The translations under genes were made by a program, and so were the position numbers. Of a stretch of DNA of 64,000 nt, positions 15,697-23,544 are shown one piece after another (position 1 is the stretch's first letter; each line of letters starts with the position of its first letter). Origin of the DNA: Bradyrhizobium sp. CCGB01 (GTDB taxonomy: Bacteria; Pseudomonadota; Alphaproteobacteria; Rhizobiales; Xanthobacteraceae); assembly GCF_024199795.1 (NCBI RefSeq), contig NZ_JANADK010000001.1, positions 2,728,001-2,792,000 of the forward strand, in the 5' to 3' direction. Below the pieces are notes generated by a model that saw nothing but the letters and a program-made list of their open reading frames with translations, searched no databases and was not told the DNA's origin.

Positions 15697-15722
15697 AACT
15701 GTCCGCGCGCCGCTGTCGTTCC
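15697..15722 (-). promoter_or_regulatory. EcfG-like promoter candidate for the second ligase operon
   Basis: Read leftward: GGAAC at 15722-15718, 17 bases, then AGTT ending at 15697. Spacing and -10 sequence are identical to the candidate before the AlkB/ligase operon at 5448. This supports common control of both ligases by the general stress sigma factor, as a hypothesis. Confidence 0.4.
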
Positions 15723-15799
15723 TTTGGCGCGACTGGGAGGCCTTGGCGGTATGGGGATCGTCAGGCGCCGCGAGCCTAGGAAAAACTGGCAATCTGTTC

Positions 15800-15815
15800 T
15801 GTTCACTCGTGAACA
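15800..15815. promoter_or_regulatory. Perfect inverted repeat, possible operator
   Basis: TGTTCAC-TC-GTGAACA is a perfect 7-bp inverted repeat, 40 bases before the ATG at 15856. Its size and symmetry fit a dimeric repressor site. No adjacent regulator gene suggests which protein would bind. Confidence 0.4.
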
Positions 15816-15855
15816 TTGGCTATAGAGTTCGGTTGGCGGGACTGGAGTAGCTGCA

Positions 15856-16041
15856 ATGAAAGATATGCGGGCTCAGTTGGAAAAGCTCCGCACGGATGCG
15901 GCCGAGTGTGCGCTGATCCGAGATCTGGCAAGCGATCCAAAGAAGCGAAAACTATTTACCCGGCTGGCAGATCATCTGAGCGTGCTTGCTGCCGAGGTCG
16001 AGCATGCGATTGCGGAAGGTATGAAGCGCAGCGACGGGTAA
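15856..16041 (+). CDS. Small helical conserved hypothetical, 61 aa
   Basis: ATG at 15856. All helix: AQLEKLRTDAAECALIRDLA, then KLFTRLADHLSVLAAEVEHA. It shares a plan with the protein at 28069 (helix with A-E-C, a D-x-x-x-R/K link, then L-x-x-H-x-x-L-A). This E-C-x-x-I helical hairpin type is abundant in Bradyrhizobium with no assigned function. A perfect palindrome lies just upstream. Confidence 0.65.
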   Translation: MKDMRAQLEKLRTDAAECALIRDLASDPKKRKLFTRLADHLSVLAAEVEHAIAEGMKRSDG

Positions 16042-16125
16042 CACCACTGGCAGTAGCTCGCGCGCGCATCCCGCCGCTAGGAATCGATAATTTGACTCTG
16101 CCTTGCGCCGCGTTTCGATGTCGGC

Positions 16126-16413
16126 ATGCCTCGCCCTGTCCGCCGCCATACGCCCACGCACCCCGACGGCCGGCCGATGAAGATCACGTTCGGCGAGATG
16201 CGCGAGATGGGCCTGCGCGGCGTCCTGGTCTATTGCCACTGTGGCCATCACGTCGCCCTGGACGCTGACTGCTGGCACGACAGCGTCGGGCTCTCGGATC
16301 TTGAGCCGCGGTTCGTCTGCCGGGTTTGCGGTAATCGCGGCGCCGAGATTCGGCCAGACTTCGAGCGGGGCAACCAGCGGCTTGCAATCAATGGCTCTCG
16401 AAACGCCCGATAG
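16126..16413 (+). CDS. Small zinc-ribbon-like conserved hypothetical
   Basis: 95 aa from the ATG at 16126 (an internal ATG at 16177 is also plausible). The segment KITFGEMREMGLRGVLVYC, then CHCGHH and FVCRVCGNRGAEIRPDF, is a well-known rhizobial small protein. Two Cys pairs (C-x-C-G-H-H and C-x-x-C-G) can bind zinc. Its role is unknown; nucleic-acid or protein binding is plausible. Confidence 0.75.
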   Translation: MPRPVRRHTPTHPDGRPMKITFGEMREMGLRGVLVYCHCGHHVALDADCWHDSVGLSDLEPRFVCRVCGNRGAEIRPDFERGNQRLAINGSRNAR

Positions 16414-16752
16414 CCGCGCCAAAGACAAGGCCCCAGCCAGGGGGGCGGCTGGGCCTCTCGACCGTCCGGCACGCAGGGGGGAGCATGGGTGCCGAAGCAG
16501 AGCACCAATCCAGACGCTTGCCACTTGTTCCTAAGGAAGAGGCTGAGGCGCCTTGCGAGAACCGGCCCATCGCCAAACGCGCGTCCGGACGATGGGCCGT
16601 CCCGGGTGGATGTCGCGAAGCTGGAGTCTGGAGTGATCCAGGTATCGCGCCACAGACCGAAATCTTAATCCTCTCCGCTGGAGACTCGTTCCTTGTGCCA
16701 GCAGAGGCGGGCTACGTTTTGGAACATCAGCAAGTCGTGCGCATAATGCGTT
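16414..16752. other. Intergenic region, nothing recognised
   Basis: About 340 bases with only shadow frames; no repeat or hairpin worth noting. The promoter of the gene at 16753 should be near the right end. Confidence 0.35.
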
Positions 16753-16980
16753 ATGGCAAGTGTGTCGGAAATCCACCTGGTACGGGTCACGACCGACGAC
16801 CGGGAGCATAAGCTTTGGGTTGTGGCGGCCCCTCGCGACGAAGCGGTTGAGGCGGTCTTGGATATCATTCCGGAAGGATGGAGTGCGGCCCTGCTCGACA
16901 ATCAGTTGAGCAAGCAGGAGGCGGAGGCCCTGAACCTCCGGCCGGGTGACGTTCGCGAGATCACGTCGCAATCAAATTAG
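16753..16980 (+). CDS. PEGW-family small protein, copy 1
   Basis: 75 aa. Reads IHLVRVTTDDREHKLWVVAA, then VEAVLDIIPEGWSAALLDNQ and LNLRPGDVREI. The plan is two strands, a helix ending I-P-E-G-W, a second helix and a closing L-x-P-G-D-V-R-E-I strand. The same plan occurs at 18105 and 25539 in this window, so this is a small paralogous family. I know no function; the closing motif is reminiscent of antitoxin-like swapped hairpins but this is weak. A terminator follows. Confidence 0.7.
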   Translation: MASVSEIHLVRVTTDDREHKLWVVAAPRDEAVEAVLDIIPEGWSAALLDNQLSKQEAEALNLRPGDVREITSQSN

Positions 16981-16985
16981 CAAAG

Positions 16986-17009
16986 AGGCCGCCAATTGAG
17001 GGGGGCCTT
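16986..17009 (+). terminator. Hairpin terminator
   Basis: AGGCCGCC-AATTGA-GGGGGGCCTT: same design as the hairpin at 1201 but with imperfect inner pairs. It follows the PEGW gene by five bases and overlaps the end of a leftward 29-codon frame. Confidence 0.45.
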
Positions 17010-17097
17010 AAAGCGCGAACAAGGCTACGGCAGTTAGCACAACCGGCAAAGTGCCCAACACAATCACAGCGATCTTGTACGCGACATCTAGACCCAT
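17008..17097 (-). CDS. Possible very small membrane protein, 29 aa
   Basis: ATG at 17097 to TAA at 17008. After MGLDVAYK the rest is almost purely hydrophobic (IAVIVLGTLPVVLTAVALFA), long enough to span the membrane once. No strong ribosome site. Short hydrophobic peptides can arise by chance, so confidence is modest. Confidence 0.35.
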   Translation of the reverse strand: MGLDVAYKIAVIVLGTLPVVLTAVALFAL

Positions 17098-17163
17098 GGT
17101 TGATTATAACATCGGTTGGTGCCGTTGTGATGTGCAGCTTGTGCCAAACCGCCAGCGGAGGCC

Positions 17164-17394
17164 TTACTTCGGGGGACGTAGCTCACCCTTGAGCCAACCA
17201 GCCACCCGTTCATTTTTTAAGGGGTCGGGTTTGAACGTTCCGATCTTGCGACCGAATTGCCACAGTTCGATAACTCGATCATCTGCTAGTACTTTAGCCC
17301 GCTCTTTTGCGGCGTCATCGTTTGCACACATCAAGTCGAGGCGCAGGCTAATGTTGCCATCTTCGCCGATCGCGTACACCCGATACTCTGGCAT
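17164..17394 (-). CDS. Small conserved hypothetical, 76 aa
   Basis: Starts MPEYRVYAIGEDGNISLRLD and continues CANDDAAKERAKVLADDRVI, ELWQFGRKIGTF. This P-x-Y-R-V-Y opening, then a C/A-D-D-x-x-A helix and an E-L-W-x-x-x-R-x-I strand, is one of the commonest small rhizobial protein families. The ferredoxin-like alpha/beta order (beta-alpha-beta) is an inference. Function unknown. Confidence 0.75.
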   Translation of the reverse strand: MPEYRVYAIGEDGNISLRLDLMCANDDAAKERAKVLADDRVIELWQFGRKIGTFKPDPLKNERVAGWLKGELRPPK

Positions 17395-17715
17395 CTGGCG
17401 GCCCTCAGCCGCAGTCGATGGAACCCATTAAGCGCTCAAAGCCGTGCTAAGGCAAGAAAGTTCCGCTAGGTTCCTCTGGGGCCGTGGCGAAATTCAACTT
17501 CGGCCACTGACGGAAACAGGCCAGGGTGAGCCGACGGGGGTGTCACACACCTGTGGCACGGCCATTGCAAAGTTGAAGCCAACTGGGATTTCAGAGCTCA
17601 GTTAGAGAATAAGACGCTGCCGGGACGCGTATTTCGAGCCCGGCAGCGTTCTAATTTGGGACGAATGGGGCACCCGCCGCCTCGGTCGGAGCGCGTTCCC
17701 GCCGGAGAGGCCCTC
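17395..17715. other. Intergenic region with a bidirectional hairpin
   Basis: Apart from the 11-bp perfect hairpin at 17614-17649 I see no gene. The region lies between two leftward genes, so the hairpin most likely ends the transcript of the gene at 17716. Confidence 0.4.
17614..17649 (-). terminator. Hairpin terminator, both orientations
   Basis: Perfect 11-bp stem ACGCTGCCGGG / CCCGGCAGCGT with 14-base loop. T-rich tails exist on both sides (TTCTAATTT rightward, TCTTATTCTCT leftward). It sits about 70 bases after the leftward gene ending at 17716. Confidence 0.6.
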
Positions 17716-17982
17716 CTATCGCGCGAGAAGATCCTCGCCAGGCGGGAGCAGCTTCACATATGTGCCGCTCTCGTGAAGCATCAGCCAGCCGCGTTCGACG
17801 GCGTACCGAATCCCAGCGCCGAACTCGCTGCCGCTGGCCTTCAGCTTGAATAGGAATGGCGCGTTGATCCGCTCGATGTAGATGCGGCCGTCCTGCACCG
17901 GCTCGATACTGGCCGCGAGTTCGACGAGCTTTCGGGCAGCCAACTCCCGGTCCGCATAGGGTCGTCCTTCGGCGTGCTTCAT
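17716..17982 (-). CDS. Conserved hypothetical, 88 aa
   Basis: ATG at 17982. Contains ADRELAARKLVELAASIEPV, DGRIYIERINAPFLFKLKAS, then GIRYAVERGWLMLHESGTYV. The last part resembles a winged-helix wing (A-x-x-x-G-W-L-x-L-H-x-S-G-T-Y-V-x-L), suggesting a small winged-helix DNA-binding protein. I recognise it as a repeated rhizobial hypothetical. Fold assignment is inferred. Confidence 0.65.
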   Translation of the reverse strand: MKHAEGRPYADRELAARKLVELAASIEPVQDGRIYIERINAPFLFKLKASGSEFGAGIRYAVERGWLMLHESGTYVKLLPPGEDLLAR

Positions 17983-18104
17983 GCGCAGCTTTCCATATTT
18001 GATCCAGTCTTCCTAACTCCAAATTTGGAGTTCTGCCTAATTCAGCTAGGGTTGCCATGCAACCAATGCGCATTGTTGTGCTTGTAGGCCCATGAAGGGT
18101 TCAT

Positions 18105-18302
18105 TTGGTGCGGGTGATAACTGACAGCGGCGAGCGCCAGATCTGGCTTGCAGCGACGGAGCGCGACAACGCTGTCGACTACGTGCTCGATGCGATCCCC
18201 GAGGGCTGGAGGGCCAGCCTAGTCCAGCGGGAGTTGAGCGCCGAGGATGCGGCGGCCTTGCAAATGAAGCCAGGAGAAGTCCGCCAGCATCGACTGTCTT
18301 GA
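18105..18302 (+). CDS. PEGW-family small protein, copy 2
   Basis: 65 aa if started at TTG 18105 (GTG at 18108 is equally possible; no ATG in frame). Reads VRVITDSGERQIWLAATERD, VLDAIPEGWRASLVQREL, then LQMKPGEVRQH. It matches the protein at 16753 in length and in the I-P-E-G-W and x-P-G-x-V-R motifs, but lacks its first ten residues. Function unknown. Confidence 0.6.
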   Translation: MVRVITDSGERQIWLAATERDNAVDYVLDAIPEGWRASLVQRELSAEDAAALQMKPGEVRQHRLS

Positions 18303-18468
18303 TAGCCTTGCGGGTGCGCTAGGGTGTACTCATAAACCCGAATCAGCCTTGCGCGGAGGTAGGGCCCGTGTCCGTTTAGTCTTCAAGACCGGACATCGCC
18401 AGTTGGCACCAGCTAGTGACGATCGACAGGATGCACCAAAGGTAGGCTATTGGCCGGACAGCCCTTCA
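18303..18468. other. Short gap
   Basis: Convergent interval between the PEGW copy 2 gene and the next leftward gene; nothing seen. Confidence 0.3.
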
Positions 18469-18825
18469 TTATTTTTTCTTCAACGGCCCGAAATCCGGCT
18501 GCCGAGCGGCCTCCTTACGGCTTGGCGCCGCAGCGATCACCGTAGCCTTCTCTTTCTTCGGTTTATTGACTTCGCGATTGCCGCGTTGCTCTCCCTTGGC
18601 CATGTAAATCTCGTCTTGAGGCTTCGCTTGGGGTTTGAGTTCGTCTAGTTCGTCAGATTGCAGCACGCGGCCGCGCGGCGTGCAGACGCGCACGTCAATG
18701 TAACCGTCGCGCAGCAGTTTTCGCGCAAGCCGCAGCGCGAGGGTCGCGCTGCCGCGCCCGTGATTGGCGCAGCCGTATTCGTTCGTTCCAGAGACGAGGT
18801 AGAGCACGCGGATTGGCCTAGCCAT
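18469..18825 (-). CDS. Conserved hypothetical, Lys-rich tail
   Basis: 118 aa from the ATG at 18825. The N-terminal half reads RPIRVLYLVSGTNEYGCANH, GRGSATLALRLARKLLRDGY and IDVRVCTPRGRVL: an alpha/beta unit with Gly-rich turn (HGRGSA). The C-terminal half is Lys/Pro-rich and probably disordered (KPKKEKATVIAAAPSRKEA). The N-terminal half is a rhizobial family I have seen before without function. Soluble, basic. Confidence 0.6.
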   Translation of the reverse strand: MARPIRVLYLVSGTNEYGCANHGRGSATLALRLARKLLRDGYIDVRVCTPRGRVLQSDELDELKPQAKPQDEIYMAKGEQRGNREVNKPKKEKATVIAAAPSRKEAARQPDFGPLKKK

Positions 18826-19180
18826 GGAAGAGCGCCGCTGCAGCGACAAGCAGTAGAAGTAACAGCGGAACGATGACGGGCGGAACGACCCACTCCGAGG
18901 CTCGAAAACGCGGCATTGCATGCTCCTGCACGAGCACGACGAAGTCGTGCTTCAGTGACTGGTTTCTCGGCGGGAGCGCACGTGACCCTCAGTCACCGGT
19001 CGATGCCGTAGTGGAACATGCGGTGATGCGGATGACCTTATGCCTGCATCACGCCGATAGCGAGGACTAAAACGCCGCGCGCCCGGTGGCCTCGATAGTG
19101 CTGGCTATTGCCCTGCTTAAGGCGCATGGTCGTGATCGCCGGTGTCGGTTGAGGCCGTTCTCACAAGAAGGCAGGCGCAC
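18826..19180. other. Divergent intergenic region
   Basis: About 350 bases between divergent genes; promoters for both are expected but no pair can be named. No other feature seen. Confidence 0.35.
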
Positions 19181-19441
19181 ATGACCATCCGTTCGCGGCA
19201 GGAAACCGTCACATTCAAGCATCCGTTCCACATCCGCGGCATCGCGCGCAAATTGCCGGCAGGCCCCTACGAAGTCGTCACCGATGAGGAAATGATCGAT
19301 GGGCTGTCGTTTGCGGTCTGGCGCCGTGTCGCCACCCTGATCACGGTGCCGTCGGAAGCCGTCCAGGGCGCGACGGAGGTGCGCTCGATTGGTTCGGTCG
19401 ACCTCGCGGACGCCCGACGCGCCGATATGAACCACCGATGA
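19181..19441 (+). CDS. Conserved hypothetical, first gene of a pair
   Basis: 86 aa from the ATG at 19181. Reads TIRSRQETVTFKHPFHIRGI, LPAGPYEVVTDEEMIDGLSF and WRRVATLITVPSEA. The pattern (strands around F-x-I-x-G-I, L-P-A-G-x-Y-x-V-x-T-D-E-E, then a short W-R-R-x-A-T strand) is a common rhizobial small beta protein of unknown role. Its stop overlaps the next start (ATGA at 19438), so the two are coupled. Confidence 0.75.
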   Translation: MTIRSRQETVTFKHPFHIRGIARKLPAGPYEVVTDEEMIDGLSFAVWRRVATLITVPSEAVQGATEVRSIGSVDLADARRADMNHR

Positions 19442-19743
19442 CCGATATTCCCGTCGATCTCGACAAGCACCGCGGCATGGCCGCTCAGAAGGCGACCGAT
19501 TTGCGCCGCGCGCTGGCCGAGGTCGAGAACAATGTCAGGGAATTGCGCGAACGCGAGTCCGATCTCGAAAACCGCCTGATGACGGTGCCCGCCACCTCAT
19601 GGCCTGAGGCGGCAGTGAAAGCGCGCTATCTGCTCAACCTTTACGTTGCAAGCCTACCCGCCGAGGACACGCGCCACCGCGCCCTGGTATCGGCACTGTT
19701 TGATGATTTCCTCCGGCTCGGCGGAGAGGGTTGTGGCGACTAA
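19438..19743 (+). CDS. Coiled-coil conserved hypothetical, second gene of the pair
   Basis: 101 aa. A Glu/Arg-rich coiled coil spans about residues 20-45 (ALAEVENNVRELRERESDLE), followed by WPEAAVKARYLLNLYVASLP and a helix ending in a short acidic tail. Translationally coupled to the upstream beta protein, which suggests a complex of the two. Function unknown. Confidence 0.7.
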   Translation: MTDIPVDLDKHRGMAAQKATDLRRALAEVENNVRELRERESDLENRLMTVPATSWPEAAVKARYLLNLYVASLPAEDTRHRALVSALFDDFLRLGGEGCGD

Positions 19744-19761
19744 TGCGTACTGGAGCAGGCT

Positions 19762-20039
19762 ATGACATTGACCCGCGGCCGCTTTATCGGTCACGAGTAT
19801 GACCGGATGATCGTACGGTTCTCGATGCACGACGGTGCCAAGGAGATTCCTTGTGCGATAACCACCTCTGCGATGGACTATTTGAGCGCCTCCCGCAAGT
19901 CAGGCCCGAGCAGCGAGAAGCCAAGTTCATCCGCCTGCCGGGCCGCATTGAAGCAAGCACGGCAATTAAATATCGCGCGACGGAGTTCGAAGGCACCCCG
20001 CCCGGCATCGTGCTGCGAGGCATCGATTTTAGGACTTAG
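19762..20039 (+). pseudogene. DUF1488-like protein, frameshifted
   Basis: From ATG 19762: TLTRGRFIGHEYDRMIVRFS and AKEIPCAITTSAMDYL, then a one-base loss near 19882 breaks the frame. In the next frame the expected remainder follows: RPEQREAKFIRLPGRIEAST and FEGTPPGIVLRGIDFR, ending at 20039. Together these make a normal 92-aa DUF1488-type protein (short, with F-x-M-x-D-G-x-x-x-I-x-C core). It is 18 bases after the coiled-coil gene and probably was the third gene of that operon. Confidence 0.65.
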
Positions 20040-20523
20040 GGGAGTAAGCGGTCGCGCTTAGGTATGCGGGCAGCCTTGCCGCCTAAGGGTCGCCTTGTCG
20101 GCTTCCAGCAATTCGATGGCGCACTGGATCATCGCCAGGCTTAGGGCGTCCATCCCAGATAATGTCAACACGCGAAGATTTTTGATCTCGTTGTTTATCA
20201 GCACTTTTTTCACTTGTGCATCCCGCGGTTTCGAGCGGGAGCAACAAGCTCTCGGTCACCGATCGTGCCCAGGGATTCGGAAAGGTGATTAAACCCAAAG
20301 TTGGTCTTCGAGCGGCGTTCCTGGAAATATGAGAAAATACTCTCGACTGCTGGACGACCCCTCCAATGGCTTACTAGCTCAAAGCAAAAACTCCGCCCGC
20401 TTAAATCAAGCGCAGGCGGCGGCTTACCAGCCCCGGGAGGGTGAGAGTAAAATCCCGATAGAGGTTTGTCTCCAATTGGCAGGCTGAAGGTCAACACGTC
20501 GGACAAGAACGAGACCACAAAAT
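20040..20523. other. Intergenic region, nothing recognised
   Basis: About 480 bases. A leftward frame covers 20210-20560 but its sequence has no family resemblance and overlaps the clear gene at 20524. No RNA gene or repeat seen. Confidence 0.35.
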
Positions 20524-20694
20524 TCAAGATGGCGGTCGTAAGCCCGGTGAGAACAGCCAATTGTTGATCTCCCCGGCGACGTCGATCTGCCGCGCCTTGC
20601 GCAAAAGTTCCGAACGACGGATGCCTGCGGGCATGCCCTTCGCCTGTAAGCGGAGATTGATCGCCTCTTGCGCCAGGCGGTATTCGAAGGTCAT
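20524..20694 (-). CDS. INxW-SPGL family small protein, copy 1 (56 aa)
   Basis: ATG at 20694 to TGA at 20524. Reads MTFEYRLAQEAINLRLQAKG, then RRSELLRKARQIDVAGEINN and WLFSPGLRPP. The same plan occurs at 25808-26077, where LRRARQADTAAHINEWLTSP appears. All-helical with a Pro-rich end. The shared R-R-A-R-Q-x-D-x-A-x-x-I-N-x-W-L-x-S-P-G-L core shows it is a real family; function unknown. Confidence 0.65.
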   Translation of the reverse strand: MTFEYRLAQEAINLRLQAKGMPAGIRRSELLRKARQIDVAGEINNWLFSPGLRPPS

Positions 20695-20745
20695 AGGTTG
20701 TACTGGAGAACGTCTAGCAACTTGCGTTCACATCACCGATAGATG

Positions 20746-21042
20746 CTAAGGGCCGCTCGGTGGTAGCAGACAGTGCGCCTTTATGTGCCGATAGCGAGCG
20801 CTTTGTTCGGATCTCGCTCGCTTCTTGGCCGCTGGTGTCGGCAATGTCGCCGCAAGGGCCGCGTCCGCGGCTTCTTTGGCCTCGCGCAGCTCGCGGAGCC
20901 GTCTCATGTTCTTGCGAACGTCGATCGCATGCTTTTCGACATCTGCGATTGCCCGCACGCCTTCTTCGGCAGCCAAGCGCTGACGATCAGCGCGAGCTAT
21001 TGCTTCAGGTGAAAGTATGGCCGATTTTCTCGTGCTCATCAT
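20746..21042 (-). CDS. Helical conserved hypothetical, 98 aa
   Basis: Starts at 21042 or 21039 (two adjacent ATGs). Reads AILSPEAIARADRQRLAAEE, then IDVRKNMRRLRELREAKEAA and a Lys/Arg-rich end. It is mostly one long charged helix, likely a coiled coil. This S-P-E-x-I-A-R-A opening and the K-N-M-x-R-L-R-x-L-R-x-x-K core are familiar from rhizobial genomes. Function unknown. Confidence 0.65.
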   Translation of the reverse strand: MMSTRKSAILSPEAIARADRQRLAAEEGVRAIADVEKHAIDVRKNMRRLRELREAKEAADAALAATLPTPAAKKRARSEQSARYRHIKAHCLLPPSGP

Positions 21043-21133
21043 TCATCCGTTCAAAACCGGCAAACCCGCTCAATCCGGGGATCGAGCGGGCAGCATCGCC
21101 GCTCCAGTACATCCGTGAAACGGCGCTTCGAGA

Positions 21134-21343
21134 TTAGGCCAGCGAGAGATTCTCTGCGCTGACCTTGCCCCGCATCTTGTCGGTCTTGAGCTCGTAATTG
21201 ACCTTCTGGCCTTCGGCGAGACCCGAAAGACCAGCACGTTCAACCGCGCTGATGTGCACGAACACATCGCTGCTGCCGTCGTTCGGCTGGATGAATCCGA
21301 AGCCCTTTTGGCCGTTGAACCACTTCACTGTACCTGCCGTCAT
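21134..21343 (-). CDS. cspA: Cold-shock domain protein, copy 1
   Basis: 69 aa from the ATG at 21343. The RNP1-like KGFGFIQ and RNP2-like [12 protein letters not shown] motifs are intact, and [10 protein letters not shown] is the standard start. Single-stranded nucleic-acid chaperone of the five-stranded OB fold. The upstream gene pair cspA-rpsU is divergent here with a 425-base spacer. The second copy is at 59545, about 70 percent identical by eye. Confidence 0.93.
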   Translation of the reverse strand: MTAGTVKWFNGQKGFGFIQPNDGSSDVFVHISAVERAGLSGLAEGQKVNYELKTDKMRGKVSAENLSLA

Positions 21344-21768
21344 GTTTCTTCTCCAAAGCGCGCAAGCGCATGCCGCGCGACAATCACGCGGTCGTTTCAA
21401 CTTCGTCGATGTCTTTGGAAAAGGAGCCCGCGGGCGCGTTCAACAAGGCACAGCGGCTGATCGAATACGCCCAATATACATATCTTTCGGTTTTTTGCAA
21501 GGCAGGCACCCACATTGTTCTCGGCGCATGGATTCAGGCAGTTCCGGAGAGGCCATCTGGGAACGAAAGGGCGTTATCGATTGACTTGGCCGAGCTGGGG
21601 TGTTCACCTCGCATCCACTGTGCCGCGCATCGCCGCGATGAGTCAACGCTCGTTCGAGACAGGCGAAGACTCCGCAGTCGCGCTCACTTTATCCCATTCG
21701 CAACGAACTCCCTGCGCATTTGGCTGCGTGTAGGATCGTCGTATTTCGCAGCCAGCAAGGAGTTTCAA
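21344..21768. promoter_or_regulatory. Divergent regulatory region between cspA and rpsU
   Basis: 425 bases with no gene, though shadow frames run through. Cold-shock genes usually have long structured leaders, so the space is expected. The region contains the strong ribosome site AAGGAG for rpsU but I cannot define promoters. Confidence 0.45.
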
Positions 21769-22044
21769 TTGCAGGTTCTTGTCCGCGACAACAATGTCGA
21801 TCAAGCGCTGCGTGTTCTGAAGAAGAAGATGCAGCGCGAAGGCGTCTTTCGTGAAATGAAGCAGCGTCGCGCCTATGAGAAGCCTTCCGAAAGAAAGACG
21901 CGCGAAAGGGGCGAAGCCATTCGCAGGGCCCGCAAGCTCGCACGCAAGCAGGCAATCAGGGAAGGTTTGCTGCCAGCGCCGCCAAAAAAGAAACTTCCTG
22001 AGCGCAAGCCTCCCCTCCCGCAGACGTCCGCTACCGCTCGCTGA
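21769..22044 (+). CDS. rpsU: Ribosomal protein S21
   Basis: 91 aa from TTG at 21769, chosen because AAGGAG lies seven bases before it and the family begins at this residue ([20 protein letters not shown]). The rest shows [20 protein letters not shown] and a basic C-terminal tail with KPP/KK repeats, longer than in E. coli, as in rhizobia. Several S21 paralogues per genome are normal in this group. A TTG start on a ribosomal protein gene is unusual. Confidence 0.92.
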   Translation: MQVLVRDNNVDQALRVLKKKMQREGVFREMKQRRAYEKPSERKTRERGEAIRRARKLARKQAIREGLLPAPPKKKLPERKPPLPQTSATAR

Positions 22045-22173
22045 AGTGTCCAAACTCAAGCAAGCGACAGGCGTGCTGTCCCGATCGGAGCGCCAAAGGC
22101 AACAAGGCGCCCAGTGACGCGCTATAATTTCAGACATCTGGGACGATACGGGGCTCTATTCCGGCGAGGAGGG

Positions 22174-22380
22174 GATGGAGTTCCGAACTCAGCTCGAAGC
22201 CGAGCTGGAAGCGATCGAATCGCTGGCCAGTCTGGCGCGCGACGTTTGACCCAGGGATGAACTGAAAGACGTCGCCATTGAGGTGCAAATCGTTCTTAAT
22301 CGAGTTTTCGAAGCAGCGCTATCTTCAGCAGGAGCAGAACGGGTCAAGAAAGCCGGCTGGCTGTGGCGTAGCCCTCTCGC
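22174..22380 (+). pseudogene. Helical hypothetical cut by nonsense codon and IS110 insertion
   Basis: ATG at 22174 after GGAGGGG. The frame reads MEFRTQLEAELEAIESLASL and ends at a TGA at 22246-22248, but the same frame carries on with PRDELKDVAIEVQIVLNRVF and EAALSSAGAERVKKAG until about 22365. That continuity suggests an original gene interrupted by one stop and by the transposon to its right. Helical, acidic; family unknown. Confidence 0.35.
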
Positions 22381-22479
22381 GTGGATCCAACTCACTTCCG
22401 CTAGTGGGATGGTCCGGCCGTGCTCCCGCCCAGCCAGCGATGGAAGCTGGTAAGGGGCGCCAAAGACGAGGAGCACGTC

Positions 22480-23544
22480 ATGTCCCAACAGATCAATGCT
22501 CGAACTGCCATTGTTGGTATCGATATCGGTAAAAACTCCTTCCACATTGTCGGTCAGGACACGCGCGGGGAGATTGTCCTGCGGCAAAAGTGGTCGCGGG
22601 GCCAGGTGGCAGCACGGTTCGCGAATATGCTGCCCTGCCTGATTGGCATGGAGGCCTGCGTCGGGGCGCATCATCTCAGTCGCAAGCTCCAAATACTTGG
22701 CCACGACGCCCGCCTGATGCCGGCGAAATACGTGCGCCACTATTCGAAGGGACAGAAGAATGACTTCCGAGATGCGGAAGCCATCGCCGAGGCGGTTCAA
22801 CGCCCGACCATGAAGTTCGTCGCGACCAAGACCGACGATCAGCTCGACCTTCAGGCGCTGCACCGCGTCCGCGATCGATTGGTCGGTCAGCGTACCAGCG
22901 TCATCAATCAGATCTGTGCGTTCCTGCTGGAGCGGGGCATCGCCGTGCGGCAAGGCCTGCATGCCCTACGGTCCGAGTTGCCGGGTATCTTGGCGACACG
23001 CACCGATGTGCTCTCGCCTCGCATGTTGCGCATCATCGAGGGTCTGGCGGAAGATTGGCGCCGGCTGGATGAGCGTATCGAGGGACTATCGAGCGAGATC
23101 GAAACGCTGGCCCGTCAAGATCAGGCCTGCCAGCGATTAATGACGGTGCCTGGCATTGGCCCGATCATCTCGAGCGCAATGGTGGCCGCAATCGGCGCGG
23201 GAGACGTGTTCTCGAAAGGCCGCGACTTCGGCGCCTGGCTTGGACTGGTGCCGAAGCAGATATCGACTGGCGACCGCACGATCCTCGGCAGCATCTCAAG
23301 GCGCGGCAATCGCTACCTGCGTGCGCTGTTCGTGCAAGCCGCGTGGGTTGTGCTGGTCAAGGTCAAGTGCTGGGAGCGCTACGGCCTCAAATCTCGGATC
23401 GAAGCCGCCAAGAAACGATTGCACCACAATGTGCTGGCGATTGCGCTCGCCAACAAGCTCGCCCGGATCGCCTGGGCGGTCCTCAACAAGGAACGCGCCT
23501 TCGCGTGCGTCCAGACGGAGGAGACTTCGTCCCGACCTGCTTGA
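22480..23544 (+). mobile_element. IS110-family transposase (DEDD type)
   Basis: 354 aa from the ATG at 22480. The N-terminal DEDD RuvC-like domain has the first Asp in AIVGIDIGKNSFH, the Glu in LIGMEACVGAHH and the Asp pair in KNDFRDAEAIAEA. The C-terminal IS116/IS110/IS902 domain shows LMTVPGIGPIISSAMVAAIG and LGLVPKQ, with the Ser of IS110 enzymes expected in RTILGSISRRGN. The open frame is intact. Element ends are not visible by eye because this family lacks clear inverted repeats; the flanks 22380-22479 and 23545-23750 probably hold them and a bridge RNA. Confidence 0.92.

Noticed and set aside
22189..22962. 257-aa leftward frame
   Set aside because: Antisense to the IS110 transposase and its flank; no domain.
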